Positions 11,059-21,300 of a stretch of 64,000 nt of DNA are shown here, piece by piece. The notes under the pieces were generated by a model. It searched no databases, was not told where the DNA came from, and worked only from the letters and a program-made list of their open reading frames with translations. Numbering within the stretch: position 1 is the first letter of the stretch; every line of letters begins with the position of its first letter. Where the stretch lies: positions 16,835,191 through 16,899,190 of the forward strand of contig NC_088300.1 of NCBI RefSeq assembly GCF_032854445.1, given 5' to 3'. The translations under genes and the position numbers were made by a program. This DNA comes from Liolophura sinensis (taxonomy: Eukaryota; Mollusca; Polyplacophora; Chitonida; Chitonidae).

Positions 11059-13494
11059 CTGAAACTGATATAAGATTGAATCATTACATTGCAATCACAA
11101 ATACACACAAAAATAGCATAAAAAAAAAAACAAATACAATACGAAAAACAAAAATCACATACACAAACTTACCAAAACTTAATACTAACATCAAAAGTAA
11201 TATTATCTAAGGTTATATAAATTACTTGAAAATTGATGTGCGGAAATTTTTAATAAATGTCGACCATGGAACATGTGGTGTGTGGAAACCATTAGACAAA
11301 TTTATGTTATCCCTAAACCGCCTTGCTTTTGATGAAATATCATGTCAGTGTCACTAGGACTGACATATTCATTATTGTGGCCATTCTGGTCATTAAACAG
11401 AATACATTTTATTTCCAACTATACACTATAGTTTGTGCATAACTGGAATGATGCACTATACAGACACATGTTCGGATTTGTAATATAACAATTTGTTAGC
11501 ACAAGACACATGTACATCTAGGTATTATTCATTGAGTGTGGAGCAAGAGTTGACTATCATCTATTGATCACACATGTTAATCACTCCTAAATTTCTAAAG
11601 GCGATTAATTTGTTTTCATCTCGGATTTCCTTGGGCCTCAAATGTACAATTTTCCTTTCAGGAAGCATGTATATGTATGCCATATAGCCCCTGTGATAGT
11701 TAAAAGGCATAGTTATTATGCCTTTTTATGTGAAGTTGTGTGACTATGTATTCATTCAATATTAAGAAAATCTATTATTCTCACGCTTTAGATGTACATG
11801 TTTATATTTTACATGCCTAAACTGAACAATTAATTAACAATTAATTGGTTTCACAAGTTACATCATATGTTTCAATCTTTTAAAGTCAGACTGTATATTA
11901 CATTCAGCGTGTGGTATAACTGTGTTACAATAAATCATGTATGGATTGAACAAAGCACTCAATGCGTGGGTGGATACCACAACAGCTCATAAACTTAGTT
12001 GCTGGTTGTCAATATTAAACAAAAAGACACAATAATGGGTTTAATAACTGATCATTACTAAGTCAATTATTACTGGAATAATGAATGTCTTGTCAGTAAT
12101 CTTTTAAAACTACATGCACATGTACACAGAGGTAGTGTATCTAAACCTGTATTGTGTCAATAAAATCAATTCACCATTCTGAATAAGCGGTAACAGCTAC
12201 ATGCTGCTGCACCACAATGTTTTGGGTGTATGGTCTAGGTCAGTCTGACCAGGAGATATGTGTAGTAGTACCAAACATTTTCAGAAGAATACAAATCCAG
12301 TCTGACACACAGGACTGGCAAAGGCAGATGCAACCAATACTCAGCCCTACTGAAGATGTAAGTGCACATTAGTAGACAGAAATATCATGTTACAGTAACC
12401 TGTTTTCACATGCGTTAACATGAGTTAGTCACTGAGGTAATGTCACTAATAGACCCAATATTTAATTATTAATAAGGTTAGAGCTTTTTCCATTAGAACT
12501 GTTTTCCTATCATAACATTTATCACTGTACGTACAGTACATCAAAAATTCACACATGCCAATAAGGCATTGTAAAACTAGATAAATAATAAATTCCTATG
12601 TACAGGTATGTAAAATCTTATTCAAGGGCCCATTTTGGTAGGATTTGCAGCACTAGAAAGATAATACTACATACCTAAGAAAACTGTCTCCTATGCATAA
12701 GCAGAATACTCGCACAAAAAAAAAAGTTGTCGACTATGCCCCGTGCCTGACAGAGTAATCCACAGGGTTTCATTCATTTACACGATACAAACCAATCTAG
12801 TTCAGTTAGTATACATGTATAGGTAACATCCCATGAAAATAAATAGAGCTTGCCAAATGCAATTTTTATGGTTGAGAGACGGTGCATGTCTAGTAACAAA
12901 TGGATGAAATAACTTCAAGAACTCTGGTTTCTCATAAAAAACTATTCCAGCGTGACCACATGGAGCTTTAAACCACATGCCTTCTGCTGAGATGTTAGGT
13001 CTTACTGAGCTGCCTTGACAGTGTGTGGTTAATATGTGTATGTCTGTTATCACATTTATACATGTAGGCCTACTCAGTAACCATGCCTTCTACACAAAAC
13101 ACCAAGTCTCACACACAGTACACGAGTCTAGTCAGTTAACATGGTCAACAATTTCCAGCAATATGGTCTCGTAGGTAAATACCAGAAAGGTCGAAAAGAG
13201 ACATGGACGATGAAATTGCATCAATTATTTTACTGAAGCTCATTTGAGTTGAACACGCACACATATTCAGAATTTCAGCGGTCACACAAAAATAAAAAAA
13301 AAAATGTTTTTTCCCCGTGTAAGATTAATGAAACCCACCCCTTAAAACAATTTCAAATCAAATAAAAGAACACGACTTCTCAAAACCTTTTTTCCCCGCG
13401 AGGAAAAAAAAAACACACACCCCCCAAAAAAAACAACAAAAAATGAACGAAACAGTTTAACCACAAACGGTATCATATCTGTCAATGGTCTTAC
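11059..13494 (-). other. Upstream intron or 5' flank of NCX
   Basis: This lies between the NCX coding exon and the candidate first exon ending at 13495. It is AT-rich, with an A-rich, poorly complex segment at 13289-13445 that contains a T6CCCC...GGA9 fold-back near 13389. An 83-codon minus-strand ORF at 12802-13053 matches nothing I recognise and lacks good splice sites. No other exon is supported. Confidence 0.5.
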
Positions 13495-13633
13495 CTACAC
13501 AGATCTCTAAATTAACCAACGCCGAAGCGTGGTGCAGGCGACACAAGTTGAGAACAGCTACTTCAGCGACTGCATTTAGCATGTTAAATCCATCCATTAC
13601 CGGTTGTCGAAATCCAAGGGTAATTTTGGACAT
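13495..13633 (-). CDS. Candidate first exon with strong donor; either a start of an unknown protein or an NCX 5' UTR exon with a uORF
   Basis: On the minus strand an ATG at 13633 opens a frame of 46 codons starting MSKITLGFRQPVMDG and including AEVAVLNLCRLHHASALVN. It runs directly into TGTAG|GTAAGA, a strong donor after 13495. A stop codon sits just before the ATG, so this is the natural start. If the exon is spliced to the NCX acceptor at 11058, the frame stops after two more codons, making it a 48-codon upstream ORF. If it joins another acceptor, it could be the N-terminus of a separate, possibly mitochondrially targeted, protein. The GC content is higher than in the surroundings, as expected for a promoter-proximal exon. 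The product is not recognised. Confidence 0.45.
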
Positions 13634-13972
13634 TTATATTCTTCCAATGCATAGCCCAAAGCAACCACAATACTGTCAACCTCTACCAAGAATAAATGAG
13701 AAACAACAGCAGCATCTCTATGATCACATCTAGTAGCCCGAGTATGGCTGGCAGCAGCCGGCAAGAGCATTCTGGGTACTGAAGCTCACAGAGGGTCTCG
13801 AGTGGGGTACCCGGGCAATTTTGGAACAGTTATGCTTCATACATAAAACATACCGTTGACCATTAAATAAAATACTTGTCGTATAACATTATTAAACAAA
13901 AATGTTGTATTGTGGACGTTTCAGATTTTTGTTTGCAGATTTTATGTATAGTATAATCTGCCGATATTCAGC
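13634..13972. promoter_or_regulatory. Candidate divergent promoter
   Basis: About 340 bases separate the minus-strand ATG at 13633 from the plus-strand ATG at 13973. The minus strand contains TACCCAGAATGC at 13779-13768, similar to the ZNF143/Staf class of promoter motif, followed by GCCGGCTGCTGCCAGCCAT. No clear TATA box is placed for either direction. The call is inferred from layout and motif only. Confidence 0.4.
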
Positions 13973-14272
13973 ATGGTGGCGACCCCCGCTGCTAACCAAA
14001 ATCAATGTTTCTTTGTCGACGTAGGTAATAGGCCTGCGTATACACATGGCAGATGTGTATGGTCAACGCCCAGCAGAGAAGATTGCATTATAGCTGCAAG
14101 GCAAAGTATCGCTGAGACAGGTGATGTCACCGGGTCAGATAATACGGTTAAGTGCTGTCGAGATTTCAACGGAAATAACTGGCCTGTGGTTTGCGCATAT
14201 AGGACATTAATTATAGATATTAGGACGCTTAGTGGAGGTATATTTCTGCCCTTACCGGAAGAAAAAAAATAA
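13973..14272 (+). CDS. Hypothetical protein, 99 codons, or first exon of an unknown gene
   Basis: The start has a good context (CAGCATGG), and the protein begins MVATPAANQNQCFFVDVGNR. It has seven Cys and two Trp, no membrane segment and no signal peptide. The frame ends with LPLPEEKK and a stop at 14270-14272. Possible donors inside it (GTAG|GTAATA near 14024, GACAG|GTGATG near 14119, GGAG|GTATAT near 14237) mean the true coding part may be only the N-terminal portion. Its head-to-head position with the minus-strand exon at 13633 supports a real transcript. I do not recognise the family. Confidence 0.35.
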   Translation: MVATPAANQNQCFFVDVGNRPAYTHGRCVWSTPSREDCIIAARQSIAETGDVTGSDNTVKCCRDFNGNNWPVVCAYRTLIIDIRTLSGGIFLPLPEEKK

Positions 14273-15700
14273 GCGAAACCAAAGTTAGTATCGTAGGCCT
14301 ATAGAGTAAAATATTAAAAATCCATAACCGTACGTAAACGTATTACGTACATAATGCCCACGTAGCACTGTAGTTGTATGGGCTATAACATAAGCTACAT
14401 TTTTCTGACTTGAACTGATTGTGGTCATATAATATGTAATAGTAGCCCACATACATCTGGCCTATACAAAATACATGTAACAGTACTAAAAGTGACACTG
14501 TATTTAGGTCTACACGTGTTACGCATTATATCTAGGCCTATACGTACTCCACTATTATAGTGTACAACACTTCTAAATGCAGTGGGCTTAAATAACACAC
14601 AAAGATTAATTGGTCAGTCAAAATATTTGGACAAGGTTTCGGTTGTTTCTTAAAGCCCATGAATATACATACATATATATAAAGCCCATGAATATATATA
14701 TATATAATACAACAGATAATACTATCTGTTATATTAGTCCCAGATATAAAGTTTATCAGTGTCCACTTTATATTTTCTTCTTCCTTTTTTTTGTCTGCTC
14801 AGTGCAGTTTTTCAACGAACACCTTTAGCTTCACTTAGTACAACTATATAACATTACACTGAGTGTTACACCTTTTGTATGTATAATACCGGTTTTAAGT
14901 TGCATTTCAAGAAAGCCATACATGTTACGGCACTCAACAACAACATTGAGGATTCACTCTGTATACGTTTCGTAGACGATGAGATTTAGTGTGGCGGTGA
15001 GGGGTGGTCGTTGACGGGAGGGGGACTCCAGTTATGTTGGCGAATGCCTGAATATCCTGTGACGCCCGCAATGACTTGTTTTGGCATATAGGCCAAAGTT
15101 TCCGTACATGGTGGAAGTCTTGTCGTTATATATTCATGAATTATTGCTTATTTCAAGGTAGCAGCCCCACTGTAATGAAAATGCGTGTACATATGTAGCA
15201 ATTCAACTTAATGGTGCAGAGTCCACACCATATCTGACCCCAGAGAGACAAAGTGCCATGGTCATCTTTCCATATTCACCTCCCCAACCCCCTCGTTCAC
15301 CTCAATCCACTCCACGCCCTTAACCTCCACCCACTCGCCACCCGCCTAACTGGTTCACAACTCATTCCCCTCACTCCTTGGCTACTTCCCCTCACTCGTT
15401 CACTTTCCCCTTCTCATATGGACCCCACCCTCTTTCTCTGTCTCCACACAAAATCAGCTCCAAACGTCTGTCTTAGTTCCTATATCCCTGCCGGCGACTG
15501 GCCACTAATATCGATAGCTTTCAATGAACACACTCCATGGTGTCACCAGCATATACAGCCAATTAACAGCACTTGATTCCAAGCTATCATAGCCCAAGGA
15601 ATTCAGTAGAGACGGTATAATGAATATATGTGCATACAGAACCATGTGCATGCTGATATATAGGCTGTACAATGCATGGGCTGTACGTATACATGCCAGG
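14273..15700. other. Intergenic, AT-rich then C-rich
   Basis: No gene is supported. The segment 14653-14708 is a two-copy repeat of AAAGCCCATGAATATA with TA-rich ends. The segment 15253-15480 is strongly C-rich on the plus strand, with many CCCC and CACTC words. Its 107-codon ORF is a by-product of that composition. Confidence 0.6.
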
Positions 15701-15943
15701 GGATCAGCACGCCAATGTGTCGCAATGACACAGGAGACTCTCACCACTGCGGTCGCTTTGAGTTCAAGTCCAGCTCATTCTGGCTTCCTCTCTGGCCGTA
15801 CGTGGGCAGGTCTGTCAGCAACCTGCGGATGGTCATGTGTTCCCCGGGCTCTGACCGGTTTCCTCCAACCATAATGCTGGTCGCTGTCGAGTAAGTGAAA
15901 TAGTCTTGAGTACGGCGTAAAGCACCAATCAAATGAATCAACC
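15701..15943 (+). mobile_element. SINE family A, near full length, head degraded
   Basis: The copy carries the B-box-like GAGTTCAAGTCC, a central body with GGTTTCCTCCAACCATAATG, and the 3' part TTGAGTACGGCGTAAAGCACC followed by an AATCAAATGAATC tail. The A-box end is scrambled. Its body matches the copy at 49671-49937, which is inserted in the opposite orientation. Confidence 0.85.
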
Positions 15944-17965
15944 AATCCATGCTCATGTCACCGGCGTTTTTCTGTTGATTTTTTTGTAATTATTTATTAT
16001 ATGTTGCAGTTACATGCTTATGCCGTTTATATAAATATACTTCAGGAAGATGACTTTCCTGTTAGGGAAATCTCGTGCCTATAATATATGTTACGGGATT
16101 TGTAAAGCTGAGGCTCCTGTAACGTGTCAGAGTGACGTCATTTCGTTGAACAATCTGGTTTTCACAATGAACACCCGAAAAGCGGGTCATTCACTAACCT
16201 CATACAACAACCATTTCTTTACAACAGTCACTTGTTATTTCCGTGCCTTGCTGAGACTTTTTGTCCTCACAAACATGCACGCATAAGTTAAATAAGACAG
16301 TATATAAATGTTTTATGTCGATCGCCCGAAACTATGGGGACATGGGTGGCTAGGCATGGGATTATACATTAAATATCATTAAATGTCATTAAATACCCAC
16401 CAAATTTTCCTGCTGCAAAGTCTCAGCTCATTGGATGTTAAGTTGTACTACGCATTATAGATACATCCTAATAGAGAACACGCTGTCTCGAAGGCAGTGT
16501 TCATTGTTTCTTTATATGTAGTTTCTATAAATCCTGTGATGGCATCTCCGAACAGATAAACTGTCACGTGGCAGCGTGTGATGTTATTTAATTTTAAATA
16601 TCTGGTACATTCTTTTTTAAAAAGCAAATAGAGAACAGTCTTTTAGAAATCATTTACATTACGACATTGGCGTCTTTATCTAAGCCAGCAGCCAACAAAT
16701 GCAATTTAGTTAGGTATTAGGAGTTTAGAATAGAAACATTATATGACAATCTATACAGTCATTTTATACGTCGTCGGTCACAACAGACGTTCCATGCACG
16801 TCAATAATCGAAAAGCAATTTCCAAAACAACGTTGAACATGAACTACCAGCGAGATAAAAAAAGAAAGAGATTAGAACGGAGACATGTAAGAAAACGAAG
16901 CTGTCAATAGTTTTCAGTGATGTCTGAAAGACACAAGAAATGCTTTGGGGCGAACATTTAATCAGTAACCTAATCGTGTACCTTTCCATACAGTCAGTTT
17001 ATTAGTTGTCGTTTTAATAAAAAATATGTATCTCCGTTGTGTTTTGATTGCAACTGTTCACATATCCAACATTATTCAACATAATGATTCAGAATAGTTG
17101 GGTTTAGAGTCTTACAACAGCTGACATCCAGCATAGCTTTCACCAGATATCATAATACCGAACTTACAGTAATATATTAATGATACAGAGTATACAGTGT
17201 TCATCTGGGCGTAACAAATGTGAATACATATAGCCCTAAAAAGGAAGCCAGTACATTGCTTTTATTGAAAATTTACATAAACTGTATAAAGAACTATACA
17301 GCATGCACCTTGAGTCAACACAGCATTAATAACAGGAATCCAAAATAATTGCTTATAAGAATTTCAATAGTTTATACCGTGTTAAGCTTTGTCAGTTGTA
17401 TATCCTTTGTCGGGTTCCCAGTATAGTTCATATATATATGAGAGATTTAGTGATGTACATGTATACTGGTACAACAGAACATATGGAAGAGCAGCCTTTA
17501 ATACAGTTGTTCCTTAACATATACACCCAGAGAACACAGATACAAGGACTTATAGTGATAGCTCATGAACATAATCTGACCAATGAAAACTACCTTACTA
17601 AATCTTAGCAGACTCTGAAGTGACAGCGCCTTGAAACACACTGATGTCACCAAGCATGGCTAAAGTATGCATACATTTTTTCCGTGTAGACTGTCCATTG
17701 TAGACACCATCTTTGATGTGTGTACATAGATGTTTCACTACGAATGTCTCACAAACAATGCAATAATGATACCTTCCGTGCAGATTTATTTCATTTCCTT
17801 TCGTTGGTGAACACTCTATTTCTGTTTTCGTCATGAATATTAATGCAGACTCCCCTCACACTTTGACCAATGAAAATATACACTCTTTTGTCACGTGGTT
17901 TTTGGTCATCCGGAGCGTTCACTGACTAACACTGATTACGTCACTGTGTATATATACTCATATCG
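15944..17965. other. Intergenic, contains one copy of an unnamed dispersed repeat
   Basis: Apart from the repeat copy at 16800-17060 I see no gene, RNA gene or tandem array. The short ORFs are chance ORFs. Confidence 0.5.
16800..17060 (+). repeat. Unnamed dispersed repeat X, copy 1
   Basis: This copy aligns by eye with 43030-43274 and about 45470-45659. Shared landmarks in the same order are TCAATAAT, a CAATTTCCAAAAC block, AGTTTTCAGTGATGT with AAAGAC, an AAAATATGTAT block and a final TTTGATTGCAAC. Copies are strongly diverged. No tRNA-like head, poly(A) tail or coding potential was seen, so its class is unknown. Confidence 0.6.
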
Positions 17966-18329
17966 AGTGAGTGAGTGAGTGCTTGGGGTTTAACGTCGTA
18001 CTCAACAATTTTTCAGTCATATGACGACGAAGGAATCCTTAGGGTGCATGTACGTGTAATGTGCCTCTCTGTTGCAGGACGGATTTCCACCGCTCTTTTA
18101 TTTAGTGCTGCTTCACTGAGAGGACTTACCGAAGGCAAGTAAGTCGCCCCGCCTGAGCCATTATACTAATACGGGTCAGCCAGTCGTTGCACTATCCCAT
18201 TCATGCTGAACGACAAGCGAGGAAATTACAACTTCCTCTTTTAAAGTCTTAGGTGTGACTCGATCAAGGATTGATCCTGGATCTACCGGTCCCGAAGCGG
18301 ACGCTCTACCAACTATGCTATCCGGGCCG
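17966..18329 (-). mobile_element. SINE family B, near full length
   Basis: Read on the minus strand it begins GGCCCGGATAGCATAGTTGG, an A-box-like tRNA head with TAGAGCGTCC. A B-box-like GATCAATCC follows, then a body, and the 3' end is a GTTGAGTACGACGTTAAACC module with a CACTCACTCACTC tail. A shorter copy of the same family is at 60840-61014. Confidence 0.85.
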
Positions 18330-21300
18330 AAAACTGGAGCATTTTCCCACATATGGTATAACCAGTACCGGTATGTCACAGTGGTCTTTCCTGGAGAGAG
18401 TATATATAAGCCTCTATCAATGATCCAATCAAGTCTTTATCAAAAATCTATATGAGATGTTTCATAAGGAATCCATTATAGAAGCTATAAGGAATCTGTT
18501 ATGTCCTTTACCAGAATTAAAGACAGTTTTTACCAGAAATCTAAAGATTATTTTCATCCCTTACCAAGAATCCAGCCTTTAAATGAAAAATGTATTTTAT
18601 ATTTCAATAATATACTTCAGCTTGTTAATGAAACATCATGCAGTTATGGCGTTTTCTTTGCTATTTTCTTTGCTGATTTAATGAAAATAACAAAAATCGT
18701 TTTTGTTTTTGTCCGACACTTTCAGATTGCAGGAGCGGCGCTGTCACTGGGCTTAGCACTGCAGTTAAGCCAAAAGACAAATTCTGAACGGCTAAAATTT
18801 CAGCACCGTTTTCTATCGTTAGTTATCATACTCAAAAAAGTTCGTTGCCACGGCGTCCGGACAAATCACGTGATTGAATTGAACCACTTGCAGAACAGAA
18901 TACAGCAAGAAGCATTCCAGTCTATATATGCCTAATGCACGCATTTTTTTAATATCAAGAATCCATTGTATTTTTCTTTATAGAGGCTCCAGTATAACCT
19001 TTATGAGAAATCCACGTAGTATTAGATTTATATGAGAAGTCGAGATCATCTTTTTCAGGTGGAACCTTCTTTGTTAGACTTTTTGTCAGTGATCGGTGGA
19101 GTTGTTTTTAAAGGCCATTTGTTTCAAAGGCCCTGACTGAGGTGAACTGACAAGAGGCCGTATTTCACCAGTTATGTGTGATCATTTGCCAGCTATCACA
19201 CTGTTGTAGCTGCTCTGGTGCTACTCCCTATGGTGTACGTCTTTAATTGTATTGAATGGTTGGTTGTGCGAGATGCAACATGTGTGGAGACGTTTATGTG
19301 ATTATCTAACGGTGGTTACGAAGAAGTTATAGGGCAGTTCTGAGCGGCAATTGATGTTTTGTCACAACTCAGCAGCCGTCGTGCATACACTGGGACGTTT
19401 ATTTGTTGTTGAGGGAATTATACTATTACACTTCTAATAACATTGGCTTATGGGGAGTCACTACAGCATTCATCGATTGAAAAATCATACACTGTAACGC
19501 TGGTTTTATTTTTCATTCTCTTATTATGTTTGTCAAGCGTCGTAGGTATATAACGTTTATCACGGCCTATATCATACGTGAACAGCATGCATGCTTTGTA
19601 AATATCTATAACGTAGATCTTGATCGGGAGATCAAATAAGAAAAACATATATACACAGTTACACAACATATTCCTGCTTTTGTTATTGTATCCTGTACAG
19701 ACCTTTCATTTTGAGTCAAACATCAGAGAAAAAGCAAGAGCAGAAATGACACTATGGGTCACGGACTAGTGCACAGTAATTTGTCTAGATCATCTCTCAT
19801 GAACTGTAGACCACCGCACACACGGTAAGCTGATGAGATATTCAGCACTCGGCAGGGAAAACAAGTAATCCGGAACTAGAATATACGTGCCAAGGCTTTA
19901 ACAAATTTTTACGTCATGTTAAAAATGATTTACAAGAAAACCGCATGAGATAGTATCGCTACATTTTAGAAGGTGTCACCTTATACACAGTATGGTCAAC
20001 TTGCACTGAATGAACTAAATATATTTATTCAGGTAAGATGGAGTAACAAACTCAATGGCTTAATACACATGCATGTTTCCAGCAGGGAAATCTATTGACC
20101 TGTATATACCACTAACTCAAGAATATCCTGATCTCCTGACCAACCACGACCACAGGACATATATTGTACAGCAGGCTTATTAACTATGCATGTTTTGACT
20201 TTTGACGATAAAACAACAGTAATTATATAAACTGTAATTCTTCAATCCTTTCGCATGTTCTTCGTAAGGTGGCTGTTCAAGCATATTCTGAAGGCATTAT
20301 TCTGTGTAGACTGATGGAATTACACTTTTTGTGAAGCCCTGAAATTGGCCAATTTGACTGTGTTTATAGTTGCGGCCAGTGGTTTGGTATATTATTCCCT
20401 AACTGTACATATGGGCAAAAGAAATGTGCATATGTCCACTACATTTGTACATATATGCGGTTCTTTTGTATACATATATATTTATGTCTAAAAACTTCGG
20501 ATTATTTGTACATACGTGGACAAGGTTTGTACATAAGCATGTGCAAAGAAAATTTATTTACCGTATTTTACGCAAAAAATTACGTTTAAATAATTAGACA
20601 ATGAGCACCAAATCAGCCTGCCATCTATGTACAGCAGCCTAGGCTATAGTAAGGCATAGGCTTAGTGTTCACCTTCGCCTCTCCAAAGTTAACATCCACA
20701 AGATTTCTGGTTCCTATGATGCTATCGAACCGGGCTGTTCTGGAGGTTAAGCGTGAGTCGATATGGAAGACCCAGTCAGTGAATAATGTCTAGACGCTGG
20801 TTAAGAAGGGCCAAATCAAAGGCAGCATTTTGGCATCTAGTATAATTCTTTGATCGTGCTGTTTTAGGCAATCCTGACGTTAATCTTCGTTGGGTTAAAC
20901 CTACGTGATTGTCCAAGAAGCCACACTCTGTTTAATTATCTTCGCAATTGCGTCAACAAGATGTTCACAGTATACTTCTATTGGCTGAATTCAAGAGATA
21001 TTTAGGTGCTTCCACGTTCAGTGTAAACATACATGGATGGATTGTTTCTTAGTAGGCCACAACACTCATCACCGATTGGATGCAAGAAATATAAATGTGA
21101 ACCAACCACTTGCCAACCGTATTGGAGTTTGACGGTTTTTGAGTTGTTAATAGGAAGACTTATATGCAACTTTCGGTTAATATGGAAGCGTAACAAACAG
21201 ATACACTGGTATAATAAATTCTGTACTCTAGTAGTTAATTACGAAACAAGTTTGAATTTTTAACGATGTTAAAAATATGGAAACACATATGGATATATAC

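Noticed and set aside
11037-11108. 24-residue N-terminal extension of the NCX reading frame
   Set aside because: It begins at a TTG codon, lacks any ATG before 11036 in a plausible position, and crosses two splice-acceptor motifs.
13485-13733. 82-codon plus-strand ORF opposite the first-exon candidate
   Set aside because: The minus-strand frame has its start, upstream stop and strong donor in register; the plus ORF lacks comparable support.
15253-15576. 107-codon Pro/Leu/His-rich plus ORF
   Set aside because: It arises from a C-rich, poorly complex tract; no domain or splice context.
15620-15956. Overlapping ORFs on both strands resembling those at 49660-49929
   Set aside because: These are translations of SINE family A, including the shared SNLRMV and HGLDLNS-like pieces.
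18176-18379. 67-codon minus ORF similar to one at 60782-61099
   Set aside because: The similarity (VGRASASG) comes from two copies of SINE family B.
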